DNA of 25,223 nt from Candidatus Methanomethylophilaceae archaeon (GTDB lineage: Archaea > Thermoplasmatota > Thermoplasmata > Methanomassiliicoccales > Methanomethylophilaceae): assembly GCA_007116915.1 (NCBI GenBank), contig SKHQ01000050.1, positions 1-25,223 on the forward strand, in the 5' to 3' direction. The stretch's first letter is position 1. Each line of letters opens with the position of its first letter. Below the pieces are notes generated by a model. The model was given only the letters and a program-made list of their open reading frames with translations. It did not search any database and was not told the origin of the DNA. Shown here in pieces: positions 15,044 to 22,739 of the stretch. The position numbers and the translations under genes are program-made.

Positions 15044-15781
15044 TCAGTCGCTCTCGATACGCGGAGCAAGCAGGTAGCCCACCTGGCCATTGCCATCGGC
15101 GAAGTTGAACATTATCTTCACCGGGTAGTTGTTACCCAGGTTGATGCGTACGGTGGTATCGGATGGTATGGCCTTGACCAGATTGGAGAAATAGTCCAAG
15201 GGGAACAGGCTGCGTGCCTTCCCTTCGGTTTTTATCTCAACGAGCTGACTCTTCTCCAGTTTAAGGTTGACCGAGTCGGTGTCTCCCTCTGAGAACAGCT
15301 CGAAAGTATCGCCGTCAGCGGTCAGGGCGATATGGTCGGAGACGCTCTCGGCAGCCTTTATTCCCTTCTGGATCTCACTGACGGCCAATTCCACGTAGGC
15401 GGGTAGGTTGAGTTCCGGCACTCGAGGGTCGGCCATGCTAGAAGTGTCGACGAGGTTCATGCGACGTACGATGTTGCCCACTTTGAGAACCAGACGGCTC
15501 TTCTCCTCATCCTGGGTCATCTCGATGATATCGCCGGAGGAGGCCAGTTTGAGCACGTCCTTGATCTTGTCGAGGTCGACTCCGATATTGGTCTCATCGG
15601 CGATGTACTCCTCAAAAGCCTCTTTCTTGATGCTAAGGTCGATCATGGCCACGTGGGCTGGGTCAACCGCCTTGAGGTTCATTCCGTCTGGCTGTATATT
15701 GAATTTGGCCTCGTCCACTAGTGTGGATATGATGTTGACGATGCCCTTCAGTGTGTCCGACCTAATCTTTGCCTGAAACAT
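15044..15781 (-). CDS. pcn: DNA polymerase sliding clamp PCNA
   Basis: Homotrimeric ring that tethers DNA polymerases, FEN1 and ligase to DNA. 245 aa, normal length. It shows the two-fold repeated clamp fold: MFQAKIRSDTLKGIVNIIS at the start, AVDPAHVAMIDL, the interdomain connector LVDTSSMADPRVPEL, and the C-terminal VKIMFNFADGNGQVGYLLAPRIES. GGAGG at 15792-15796 is ten bases upstream of the ATG. A TTTATTATC box precedes it, so pcn can be transcribed alone as well as with TFS, whose stop is 53 bases upstream. Confidence 0.97.
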   Translation of the reverse strand: MFQAKIRSDTLKGIVNIISTLVDEAKFNIQPDGMNLKAVDPAHVAMIDLSIKKEAFEEYIADETNIGVDLDKIKDVLKLASSGDIIEMTQDEEKSRLVLKVGNIVRRMNLVDTSSMADPRVPELNLPAYVELAVSEIQKGIKAAESVSDHIALTADGDTFELFSEGDTDSVNLKLEKSQLVEIKTEGKARSLFPLDYFSNLVKAIPSDTTVRINLGNNYPVKIMFNFADGNGQVGYLLAPRIESD

Positions 15782-15814
15782 GTTTCCCCTTCCTCCTTTG
15801 ACACAGTCGTTTTA

Positions 15815-15823
15815 GATAATAAA
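15815..15823 (-). promoter_or_regulatory. TATA-like box for pcn
   Basis: TTTATTATC on the minus strand is centred about 38 bases before the pcn ATG and predicts a start near 15794, at the Shine-Dalgarno. It suggests an internal promoter between the TFS gene and pcn. Confidence 0.4.
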
Positions 15824-15834
15824 TGTTCACAATT

Positions 15835-16140
15835 TCAGTATTCGCGCCAGGTCGAGCTGCACTTGCAACATCTGTATATCCTGGTTTCCGGTTCATCGGC
15901 GGCGCGGGTCTGCCTCAATGTGAAGAAGGCCTCACTGTGTTTACACTCTGGACACTCCATCCTGGTCTTGGGCCGGGTTGCCGGGGCGTTCTCATCGTTT
16001 ATGACCGCGGTCTCCTTGTCATGGCCACGGGTCACGAAGCTTTGCGAATTGGCTTCACTACTCTTCTCATAAGTGCAACGGCTACATTTGAAATTGGGGC
16101 CGTCACGGAACATCAGGGAACCACAGTCGGGGCAGAACAT
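15835..16140 (-). CDS. tfs: Transcript cleavage factor TFS (archaeal TFIIS/RPB9-like)
   Basis: Zinc-ribbon factor that rescues backtracked archaeal RNA polymerase by stimulating transcript cleavage. 101 aa, normal length. The N-terminal ribbon uses C3, C6, C19 and C22; the C-terminal ribbon uses C63, C66, C91 and C94. The catalytic tip is intact: QTRAADEPETR contains the Asp82-Glu83 pair inserted into the polymerase active site, so this is an active cleavage factor rather than an inhibitory paralogue. The AGAGG site at 16150-16154 and a TATA box at 16176-16183 precede it. Confidence 0.94.
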   Translation of the reverse strand: MFCPDCGSLMFRDGPNFKCSRCTYEKSSEANSQSFVTRGHDKETAVINDENAPATRPKTRMECPECKHSEAFFTLRQTRAADEPETRIYRCCKCSSTWREY

Positions 16141-16175
16141 GTATTTAATCCTCTATCTACCTCATCAAATGGATG

Positions 16176-16183
16176 TATAAAAA
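16176..16183 (-). promoter_or_regulatory. TATA-like box for tfs(-pcn)
   Basis: TTTTTATA on the minus strand is followed about 26 bases later by the AGAGG ribosome-binding site of tfs. It implies a short leader of about 14 bases. Confidence 0.5.
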
Positions 16184-16203
16184 TTGTTAGATTGGATTCC
16201 GGC

Positions 16204-17001
16204 TCAAACATAATCCCAGTCATCCCTCTGTGATCGGGAGGCGGGCCGGTCCTTATTGGGGTCGTTAGCCTCCGCCCGATGGAAGAGGCCGCTGAATGTG
16301 GATTCCGAGGCAGTGTTCCTATGGCTGCGTCGCGGGGAACGGTTGCTGGTGGCCGAATTGCCGCGAGCCGCACGACCCTTGACCGGCATACACTCGTCGA
16401 AGCTCTCGAAAGAGGCACGCGGTGCTGTCCTGGCGACCGGGGGCGCGTACTGTCGGACATAGTCCATCTCGGTGCGGCTCTGTTCGGCTAGTATACCGCC
16501 GACGTAGGCGAAAGCGACTGTTATGATGTAGCTGTTTATTTGCAACGAGGTGGTGTTACCGACCGCAGCCAGGAAAGCTTCCAAGTATCCGACGATGGTC
16601 ACCATAATGGCTCCCAGAGCCGGTAGGTCCTCGCTGAAGGCGGCTATCAACGGTCCGTTGCTGTCACAGAGGAAGGATATATGCGGAAACAGGCCGATGT
16701 CAGCACCGTATATCAAGAAAGTGAACAAACCGACTGGTATCATGGCGGCCAACATTCCTCTGTTAGGGGAGCCTGCCTTCCTGCCACCGACGTATCCTGC
16801 GATCATCTGACCGAACAAGGGGAGCCACCATAGAAGAAGCGAGAGAACGAAAGTGACCTTGACGGCGGCATAGAAGCTGAAGGGCCTACGAGGCTCGTCG
16901 GCGTATGGATGGCCTGGCCTGCCACTTGTTGACCTACCGCGCTGGCTACCGTCATCCCTGAACCGATAGCCACGGCGGGTCATACCAAACCCTGACTTCA
17001 T
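16204..17001 (-). CDS. Membrane protein with charged N-terminal and Arg/Ser-rich C-terminal tails, unknown function
   Basis: About 265 aa, not recognised. The N-terminal 40 residues are basic and probably disordered (RRGYRFRDDGSQRGRS). Four hydrophobic segments follow, at roughly VTFVLSLLLWWLPLFGQMI, MLAAMIPVGLFTFLIYGADI, ALGAIMVTIVGYLEAFLAAV and INSYIITVAFAYVGGIL. GGRKAG after TM1 resembles small archaeal TM-hairpin families. The last 80 residues are hydrophilic, rich in Arg, Ser and Asn, with no predicted fold. The start is uncertain: ATG 17001 has GGGATG nearby; ATG 17007 and 16983 are alternatives. A TTAAATATTTTT stretch (17048-17059) could be its promoter. The tfs gene is 63 bases downstream and has its own promoter. 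Confidence 0.7.
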   Translation of the reverse strand: MKSGFGMTRRGYRFRDDGSQRGRSTSGRPGHPYADEPRRPFSFYAAVKVTFVLSLLLWWLPLFGQMIAGYVGGRKAGSPNRGMLAAMIPVGLFTFLIYGADIGLFPHISFLCDSNGPLIAAFSEDLPALGAIMVTIVGYLEAFLAAVGNTTSLQINSYIITVAFAYVGGILAEQSRTEMDYVRQYAPPVARTAPRASFESFDECMPVKGRAARGNSATSNRSPRRSHRNTASESTFSGLFHRAEANDPNKDRPASRSQRDDWDYV

Positions 17002-17076
17002 GTGCATCCCTGTCAGACGCGAGTCCGACAATTTTGTATGTAACACAAAAATATTTAATGGTTGTCTATGCCGCAC

Positions 17077-17154
17077 TAAGCGGTTTGTTTAAAAAGCGGG
17101 AGAATGACGTTACGTCCTCTTTGCGACCACCCAGACTTCATTTTTTACCGCTTA
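17077..17154. repeat. Inverted repeat in divergent spacer (TAAGCGGT ... ACCGCTTA)
   Basis: Perfect 8-base arms, TAAGCGGT at 17077-17084 and ACCGCTTA at 17147-17154, are separated by 62 bases. Inside lies a second dyad, GACGT-T-ACGTC (17106-17116). The spacer separates the membrane-protein gene (leftward) from the UPF0047 gene (rightward). These could be regulator half-sites; a long-loop RNA is possible but unsupported. No other gene is visible in the spacer 17002-17210. Confidence 0.3.
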
Positions 17155-17176
17155 TGCACTTCACGGTTCCAGGGGA

Positions 17177-17187
17177 AAATAAATAAA
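17177..17187 (+). promoter_or_regulatory. AT-rich TATA-like box for the UPF0047-RNase-nadC operon
   Basis: AAAATAAATAA is centred about 29 bases before ATG 17211. That start has no well-spaced Shine-Dalgarno, so a near-leaderless transcript is expected. Confidence 0.45.
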
Positions 17188-17210
17188 GGTGTGGATGATA
17201 GTCTTCAGCG

Positions 17211-17627
17211 ATGGGGACCTACAGGAAGGTTCTGAGCTATATGATGAAGAGCGGCGGTGTGCATTACGTATGTGATGACGCCCGTGCCGTTCTGAAGGAG
17301 AGCGGTTTCCAAGAGGGACTGCTCTGCCTCTTCGTCAAGGGTTCCACTGGAGCCCTGGTGTTCATGGAAAAGGACGCCGAGCTCGAACCCGACCTCAAGG
17401 ATGCCCTGGAGAGGGTCGCCCCCTCCGACGCCACCTACCGGCATGACCGGAAATGGGGTGATGGGAACGGGCACTCTCACGTCCGCGCCAGCATGATGGG
17501 CGGATCTATTACCATTCCTTTCGCGGATGGCGAGCTGGACCTGGGCCAATGGCAACAGGTGGCCCTGGTCGAGAACGACCTAAGGGATCGTCACCGTGAA
17601 CTGATCATACAGATAGTAGGTGAATGA
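17211..17627 (+). CDS. UPF0047/YjbQ family protein
   Basis: 138 aa beta-rich protein of the YjbQ/UPF0047 family, annotated in databases as secondary thiamine-phosphate synthase because some members have weak side activity; the physiological role is unsettled. Diagnostic segments are GDGNGHSHVRASMMGGS with conserved histidines, preceded by GALVFMEKDAE, and LGQWQQVALVENDLR near the C terminus. Length is normal. It is the first gene of a three-gene run with the beta-CASP RNase (4 bases later) and nadC. The RNase gene's AGGTGA ribosome-binding site lies in its last codons. Confidence 0.88.
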   Translation: MGTYRKVLSYMMKSGGVHYVCDDARAVLKESGFQEGLLCLFVKGSTGALVFMEKDAELEPDLKDALERVAPSDATYRHDRKWGDGNGHSHVRASMMGGSITIPFADGELDLGQWQQVALVENDLRDRHRELIIQIVGE

Positions 17628-17631
17628 CCTA

Positions 17632-18867
17632 ATGACAGTAAAGATAAAATTCCTAGGCGGAGCAGACATAGTTGGCAGGATGGGCATGCTGATGGAGGCC
17701 GGTGGCCGCAGCATTGTCTTCGAGTACGGGATGAGCCCTACCAAGCCACCGAGCTATCCGCTGCCCGCTCCCAAAGTTGACCATGCGTTCCTGACGCACT
17801 GCCACCTCGACCATTGCGGTATGATTCCCTGGTTGACCAGCAGGTATGATAACGACGTGTTCACTGCGCCGATAACGGCTGAGATAGCAGAGATCATGAT
17901 GTTCGACTCCCTGAAGATCGCCAAGGCCGAGGGGTACCCTGAACCTTACAACGAAGCGGACATCAACCGTACCATGAAGAACGTGATCCCTCTGGAGTTC
18001 GGTGACGTCATCGAGGTCGGTGACCTCGAGGTCGAGACCCACCGTGCCGGACATGTTCCCGGGGCGATGATGTTCGAGGTCATAGACGAACGCAGCACCC
18101 TCTACACCGGTGACATACACACCATCAACACCCGTTTGGTCGAGGCGGCCAAGCCCGTGAAGTGTGACAACCTCATAATCGAGGGCACATACGGAGGCCG
18201 TCTCCACCCCGACCGCAAACAGTCCGAGAAGGAGTTCCTGGACAAGATCAAGGAGGTCGTCGACAGGGGTGGCAAGGTCTTGATACCCTGTTTCGCCGTC
18301 GGTCGGACACAGGAGATCATGATGCTCCTGAACGGTGCCAACTATGACAAGTGGGTCGATGGGATGGGCCGATCGATCGCACGCCTGTACATGCAATACC
18401 CGGAGTACCTGATCAACCCCAAGAACCTCCGTGCGGCCCGCCGCTCATTCAACGAGGTAAAGAACGCCCAGATGCGCGGCAAGGCCCGCAAGGGAGAGGT
18501 CATCGTGACGACAGGCGGAATGCTTGATGGCGGCCCTGTTCTCAACTATATGAAGAGCATAAAGGACGACCCTCTGTCGGCCATCCTCATCACAGGGTAT
18601 CAGGCAGAGGACACCAACGGCAGGCTGCTCCTGGAGACTGGCTGCGTCAATATCGACGGTAGCCTGGAGAAGATCAACTGCGAGGTGCAGAGGTATGATT
18701 TCTCCGCTCACGCCGATCACGATCAGCTCATGGAGTTCATACGCGGATGCGACCCCGAGAACATCGTGATCATGCACTCCGAGAGCCGCGAACCACTGTA
18801 CGACGCACTGGCCGAGGAGTATAACGTCATACTTCCCGAATTGGATAAGAGCTATACGTTGGAGTGA
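17632..18867 (+). CDS. Beta-CASP metallo-ribonuclease, KH-less (aCPSF2/aRNase J-like)
   Basis: Zn-dependent RNase of the CPSF73/RNase J superfamily, 411 aa. Metallo-beta-lactamase motif 2 is H56-C-H58-L-D60-H61. Motif 3 His is in AGHVPGA and motif 4 Asp in LYTGDIH. Beta-CASP motif A is IEGTYGG, motif B FSAHADHDQ and motif C VIMHSE. Unlike aCPSF1 it has no N-terminal KH domains, which fits the shorter aCPSF2 type; aRNase J (5'-3' exonuclease) is the alternative. ATG 17632 is chosen because AGGTGA sits eight bases upstream; GTG 17620 lies inside the previous gene. nadC starts on its stop codon. Confidence 0.9.
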   Translation: MTVKIKFLGGADIVGRMGMLMEAGGRSIVFEYGMSPTKPPSYPLPAPKVDHAFLTHCHLDHCGMIPWLTSRYDNDVFTAPITAEIAEIMMFDSLKIAKAEGYPEPYNEADINRTMKNVIPLEFGDVIEVGDLEVETHRAGHVPGAMMFEVIDERSTLYTGDIHTINTRLVEAAKPVKCDNLIIEGTYGGRLHPDRKQSEKEFLDKIKEVVDRGGKVLIPCFAVGRTQEIMMLLNGANYDKWVDGMGRSIARLYMQYPEYLINPKNLRAARRSFNEVKNAQMRGKARKGEVIVTTGGMLDGGPVLNYMKSIKDDPLSAILITGYQAEDTNGRLLLETGCVNIDGSLEKINCEVQRYDFSAHADHDQLMEFIRGCDPENIVIMHSESREPLYDALAEEYNVILPELDKSYTLE

Positions 18868-19685
18868 TGGAAGTGGATGAATTGAGGGCTTTCCTGGAGG
18901 AGGACGCTCCTACGGGAGACGTTACCAGCGAGGCTCTCATACCCACTACCGCTACATCCAAGGCCGTCGTCACCAGTGGTGGCGACGGCATCCTCGCCGG
19001 CGCCGAAGAGGCCGCTTGGCTATTCGCTGACGGCGGACTTGAGGTCACGTTCATCAAAAAGGACGGTGACTCCGTATCAGCCGGGGACGAGGTCTTGGTC
19101 ATAGAAGGTTCACTCCGGGAGATAATGCTCCGCGAGCGGGTCTGTCTGAACATAATGATGTTCATGTCCGGCACCGCGACCGAGACATCCAAGGTGCTGA
19201 AGGCATGCCATGCGGTCAATCCCCACGTCAGTGTGGCCGCCACACGCAAGACTCTGCCCGGTCTCCGTGCTCTGCAGAAGAAGGCGGTGCGGTTGGCGGG
19301 TGGCGAGTCACACCGGGAATCGCTCTCCCATCACATCCTGGTCAAGGACAATCACATCCAAGCCGTTGGAGGTATGGACAATGCGCTCAGAGCACTCAAG
19401 ACCGCCCCGAAAACGATCATCGAGGTGGAGGCGGAAACAGAACAGGAAGCAATGGCCGCGGCCGCTTCCGGCGTAGATATAGTGTTGCTTGACAACATGT
19501 CCCCCGCGGAAGCGGGAGTCTGTTATCGTTCCATTAAGGATTCGTACCCACAGGTCATTGTGGAGGTTTCAGGCGGCATAGGGCCTGAGAACGCCTCCGC
19601 TTACGCAGAATGCGCCGACCGCATCTCTATGGGATGCCTGACCCATTCTGCACCGTCGTTGCAGTTCTCGTTACATCTATTCTAG
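18867..19685 (+). CDS. nadC: Nicotinate-nucleotide pyrophosphorylase (quinolinate phosphoribosyltransferase)
   Basis: Makes nicotinate mononucleotide from quinolinate and PRPP in NAD synthesis. 272 aa. Active-site segments: DAPTGDVTSEA at the N terminus; LREIMLRERVCLN; MSGTATET; AATRKTLPGLR; GGESHRESL; LVKDNHI; IEVEAETEQEA; VLLDNMSP; and SGGIGPENASAYA. All basic and acidic ligands expected for the family are present. ATG 18867 overlaps the RNase stop (TGATG); GTG 18873 is an alternative with better spacing from GGAG. ModD, a molybdenum-locus relative, is less likely because no mod genes are nearby, though nadA/nadB are also absent. The TAG stop shares a CTAG palindrome with hdrB. Confidence 0.9.
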   Translation: MEVDELRAFLEEDAPTGDVTSEALIPTTATSKAVVTSGGDGILAGAEEAAWLFADGGLEVTFIKKDGDSVSAGDEVLVIEGSLREIMLRERVCLNIMMFMSGTATETSKVLKACHAVNPHVSVAATRKTLPGLRALQKKAVRLAGGESHRESLSHHILVKDNHIQAVGGMDNALRALKTAPKTIIEVEAETEQEAMAAAASGVDIVLLDNMSPAEAGVCYRSIKDSYPQVIVEVSGGIGPENASAYAECADRISMGCLTHSAPSLQFSLHLF

Positions 19686-20464
19686 TCGCTGGTGCGATGA
19701 TGGGACATGTAGTCGAGGTCCCATCCCATGCAGCTGGCTACCAGCTCCGCAACATGGATCACTTTCTTGCCCCTCGTGACGGTATCGAACTGTAGGAAAC
19801 AGAAGGGGCAGGATGTTATCAACGCATCAGCATCCGAGAATTCTTCGAGGGCTTCTTGGCTGACACCTTTGGCAACATCATCGTTGACGGAGGTCAGACT
19901 CCCGCCGCAACACACTTTGCTACGCGGCAGCACCGCTTCGCCTCCCAAGGCCTCGACGATGTCAGCGAGCATGCGCTGCGCCCCTTCCTGCCCTCCGGCC
20001 ATATGGTCCCCGTGACATCCGGGGTGAATGCCGAAGCGGATATCCATTTTCTGCACCGACGATGCGACGATGGAATCAAGCCTGGAGTGCAACAAGGGTA
20101 GGAAACCAACTATCTCCGCCCGCCTTGTGTAATTCATGCCCATCTCCTTCAGCACCTCGTTGGCGGTCTCGGCGCTACCGGAGTCAAGCACTTCCGCCAC
20201 CTCTTCCAAGGACAGGGTGCATCCATCACAGAGGGTCAGGATAGGACATTCCCTCTTTGAAGCGATGTAGTGCAGTCGGGCTCCCGCCACCATCCATGTC
20301 TCCAGCCCCAACGACCTCAACCCAACCGGTTCGACACAACATGTGAATCCGGGGAAATCTGAGAAAGGGATTTCAAGCGCATCGAGCACGAATCGGGCGG
20401 CCGACTCCACGAATGGGAGTTTTGAGGGTATGGCACAACCCGGATATAACAACATTTCACTCAT
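19682..20464 (-). CDS. hdrB: HdrB-type CCG-domain subunit (heterodisulfide reductase B-like)
   Basis: Catalytic-type subunit binding two noncubane [4Fe-4S] clusters. 260 aa, somewhat shorter than methanogen HdrB. Both CCG motifs have all five cysteines: C10, C42-C43, C79 and C82; then C150, C185-C186, C219 and C222. The spacing of the first set fits the pattern known from methanogen HdrB. ATG 20464 has GAGG seven bases upstream and overlaps the end of hdrC by eight bases, so the two are coupled. No hdrA lies next to it, so the electron donor is unknown. Substrate may be CoM-S-S-CoB or another disulfide or thiol; assignment as true heterodisulfide reductase is inference. Confidence 0.85.
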   Translation of the reverse strand: MSEMLLYPGCAIPSKLPFVESAARFVLDALEIPFSDFPGFTCCVEPVGLRSLGLETWMVAGARLHYIASKRECPILTLCDGCTLSLEEVAEVLDSGSAETANEVLKEMGMNYTRRAEIVGFLPLLHSRLDSIVASSVQKMDIRFGIHPGCHGDHMAGGQEGAQRMLADIVEALGGEAVLPRSKVCCGGSLTSVNDDVAKGVSQEALEEFSDADALITSCPFCFLQFDTVTRGKKVIHVAELVASCMGWDLDYMSHHRTSD

Positions 20465-20918
20465 GTGCAAACCTCGTTCTGGAGACCACCTTTCCAAGTT
20501 CTCTCATGGCCCGGTCGCCATTCTGCATCGCCGGCAAACCCATCTCCTCCCTCACTTTAGCGGTACGCGGGCCGGCCGGGAAACCTCTGCCTTCCTTGAG
20601 AAACGCCTTGGCGCCGCGGACGAACCTCGGCGGGGCATCACCTTCCAAAGCCGAACGGTAGCGGAGATGTGTGATCAACAAGGGAAGGTTTATGTCGACT
20701 GGGCAAACGTCATCGCAGATGTAACAGAGAAGACAGTCCCAAACGTTCTCCTCCCTTTCTCCGGCAATCAAGTCCCTGACGACATTGCGAGGGTCTATCC
20801 CTCCATGCCTGGTGCTGGGACATGCTTTGGAACACAGGCCGCAATCACGGCAGGTGTCCAAGGAGAAACGTACAGCAAGCCGCTCATCTGACAGGTCCGC
20901 GGGATCGAAATCGTCCAC
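20457..20918 (-). CDS. hdrC: HdrC-type ferredoxin subunit (heterodisulfide reductase C-like)
   Basis: Electron-transfer partner of HdrB, 153 aa. Two classical [4Fe-4S] motifs are visible: C23-xx-C26-xx-C29-xxx-C33-P and C62-xx-C65-xx-C68-xxx-C72-P. A helical, basic C-terminal half follows, containing LLITHLRYRSALEGDAPPRF, as in HdrC. No membrane segment, so it is the soluble HdrC type and not HdrE/HdrD. The start is GTG 20918; no in-frame ATG is available upstream before a stop codon. AATTTGATAA at 20941-20950 is placed as a TATA box for a leaderless transcript. Confidence 0.85.
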   Translation of the reverse strand: MDDFDPADLSDERLAVRFSLDTCRDCGLCSKACPSTRHGGIDPRNVVRDLIAGEREENVWDCLLCYICDDVCPVDINLPLLITHLRYRSALEGDAPPRFVRGAKAFLKEGRGFPAGPRTAKVREEMGLPAMQNGDRAMRELGKVVSRTRFAHE

Positions 20919-20940
20919 TTCGGCAAATCATACAACGGGG

Positions 20941-20950
20941 TTATCAAATT
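20941..20950 (-). promoter_or_regulatory. TATA-like box for hdrCB
   Basis: AATTTGATAA on the minus strand is centred about 27 bases before the GTG start of hdrC. With no Shine-Dalgarno before that GTG, the arrangement fits leaderless initiation. Confidence 0.4.
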
Positions 20951-20992
20951 TCCGTAACAAAAAGGATAATGCTAATCGTCAATAAGGGGTGC

Positions 20993-21172
20993 ATGAACAT
21001 CGAAGACCACAAGTGCCAGATTTGCGGATCGACCGCCAAGCACTTCGTATTCGCCGCTTTCACCTGCGACAGTGAGGAATGCATCGAGGCCGCGCGGAAG
21101 GAGCGGGGCGGACCGGGCGGCCATATGAAGAGGAAGGCCGAGGGCCGACCGATCATCCCCATGGACGAATGA
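20993..21172 (+). CDS. Small zinc-finger-like protein (59 aa), unknown function
   Basis: Not recognised by name. Four cysteines, C8-xx-C11 and C25-xxxx-C30, within HKCQICGSTAKHF and FTCDSEEC, suggest one zinc site. A helix rich in Ala/Arg/Lys and a basic Gly-rich segment (RKERGGPGGHMKRK) follow, which could bind nucleic acid. GGGGTG directly precedes ATG 20993; ATG 20969 in the same frame would add eight residues (MLIVNKGC). It stands alone between divergent hdrCB and convergent purH, three bases from the purH stop. Confidence 0.7.
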   Translation: MNIEDHKCQICGSTAKHFVFAAFTCDSEECIEAARKERGGPGGHMKRKAEGRPIIPMDE

Positions 21173-21175
21173 CGT

Positions 21176-22732
21176 CTAGTGTCTGAACACGCGACAGCCG
21201 GTGAACACCATGGCCATGCCATGCTCATCGGCGGCCTGGATGACCTCTTCGTCCCTGATCGAACCACCCGGTTGGATTATGGCTGTGACGCCAGCCTTGG
21301 CGGCCTCATCAACCCCGTCACGGAACGGGAAGAATGCATCTGATGCCATGACGCTGCCCGGCGTGGCGTCCCCTCCCTTGATGCGGGCTATCATCGCTGA
21401 GTCCACCCGGCTCATCTGTCCAGCGCCGATGCCGATGGCCCTCTCCTCCTTAACAAAGACCACGGAGTTGGAGGAGACGTGCTTGACAAGCTTCCATGCG
21501 AACTGCAACGCCTTCGCCTCCTCCTCGGTAGGTGCACGTTTGGTGACGACCTTGAGATCATCATCGGACACCCGGAGGGCCTCATCGGTCTGCACCAACA
21601 TCCCTCCTTGGATCCTCTTCATCTTCAATTCCCGAACCCGTACCTGCGGTCCTATGGGGGAGTTCGTACGCAGAAGGCGGATGTTCTTCCTCTGCAGTAG
21701 TATTTCCAACGCCTCCGGCTTAAAATCCGGGGCGATGATGGCCTCCACGAAATACTTGTTCTCACGTATCTCCTTGGCAACCGACTCCGGGCATTCGCGG
21801 TTCAGGCATATCACACAACCGAATGCCGATTTCGGGTCGACCGCATAGGCGGTGACGAAAGCATCATGGATATCATCCGCACTTGCCAAACCGCAGGGGT
21901 TGGTGTGTTTCATTATGACCGCGGTAGGTCTCTCGAAGTCCATGGCGATGTCCATGGCCTTGTCGAGATCGAGGATATTGTTGAAAGAGAGCTGTTTGCC
22001 GTGTAACTGCTCCGCCTTGGCCACCGTAGGTCCGGGGGTGAAGGGGTCGGCGTAGAATGCAGCCTTCTGGTCCGGGTTCTCGCCGTAACGTAGCTCCATG
22101 ACCTTCTCGGTGGGTATAGGCATGGAGTCAGGGAACAGTTCCCCTTGGAAACGCCGACGCAATTGGTCGGCGATCATGGAATCATAATTGGCGCTGACGA
22201 TGAACGCATCCACCATCAGTTCCGCACGCAGAGATTCGTTGATGCCACCTTCCTGCAGGGATGCGATGACCTTGGGGTATTGCGATGGCGATGTGACCAC
22301 CGCCACGGACTTGTAGTTCTTGGCCGCGGCGCGTACCATACTGGGCCCGCCGATATCTATGTTCTCGACAATGGCTTCCAGGTCATCGGGGCTGCCGAGG
22401 ACGGTTTTCTTGAAGGGATAGAGATTGATGACCACCATGTCGATGGGTCCGATATCCAAAGCGGCTATCGCATCCATATGCTCCGGCAGGTCACGACGTG
22501 CCAGAATTCCGGCGTGAAGACGGGGGTGCAGGGTCTTGACCCTCCCGTCGAGCATCTCGGGGAACCCGGTTATCTCTGCAACCTCGACAACGGCCACGCC
22601 GTTTTCCTTGAGAAGCTTGGCTGTGCCGCCAGTGGATATAAGCTCCACGCCCATGGAGTCCAACTCCTTGGCCAGGTCGATGATCCCTTCCTTGTCAGAC
22701 ACACTTAGAAGCGCCCTCTTGATTGTTGTCAG
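21176..22732 (-). CDS. purH: Bifunctional AICAR formyltransferase / IMP cyclohydrolase PurH, probable CTG start
   Basis: Last two steps of IMP synthesis, using 10-formyl-tetrahydrofolate. 518 aa from CTG 22732. The N-terminal cyclohydrolase domain shows ELISTGGTAKLL and GRVKTLHPRLHAGIL. The formyltransferase domain has LRYGENPDQKAAFY, LSFNNILDLDKA and the catalytic Lys-His in MKHTNPCG. The frame upstream of GTG 22702 encodes TTIKRALLSV, the normal PurH N terminus leading into SDKEG. The only start-like codon there is CTG 22732, seven bases after a perfect GGAGG (22740-22744). GTG 22702 has no ribosome-binding site and would delete the first beta strand. Bacterial-type fused PurH occurs in only some archaea. 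Confidence 0.95.
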   Translation of the reverse strand: MTTIKRALLSVSDKEGIIDLAKELDSMGVELISTGGTAKLLKENGVAVVEVAEITGFPEMLDGRVKTLHPRLHAGILARRDLPEHMDAIAALDIGPIDMVVINLYPFKKTVLGSPDDLEAIVENIDIGGPSMVRAAAKNYKSVAVVTSPSQYPKVIASLQEGGINESLRAELMVDAFIVSANYDSMIADQLRRRFQGELFPDSMPIPTEKVMELRYGENPDQKAAFYADPFTPGPTVAKAEQLHGKQLSFNNILDLDKAMDIAMDFERPTAVIMKHTNPCGLASADDIHDAFVTAYAVDPKSAFGCVICLNRECPESVAKEIRENKYFVEAIIAPDFKPEALEILLQRKNIRLLRTNSPIGPQVRVRELKMKRIQGGMLVQTDEALRVSDDDLKVVTKRAPTEEEAKALQFAWKLVKHVSSNSVVFVKEERAIGIGAGQMSRVDSAMIARIKGGDATPGSVMASDAFFPFRDGVDEAAKAGVTAIIQPGGSIRDEEVIQAADEHGMAMVFTGCRVFRH

Positions 22733-22739
22733 TGAGATT

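Noticed and set aside
17104..17235. Possible small ORF (ATG 17104, about 43 codons) upstream of and overlapping the UPF0047 gene
   Set aside because: GGGAG is only one base from the ATG, the product has no recognisable feature, and it ends out of frame inside UPF0047.
17653..18396. 247-codon minus-strand open frame opposite the beta-CASP RNase
   Set aside because: Antisense shadow; all metallo-beta-lactamase motifs are on the plus strand.
18867..19685. ModD (molybdenum-locus homologue of NadC)
   Set aside because: Active-site residues fit NadC and no molybdate transport genes are nearby, though the exclusion is contextual.
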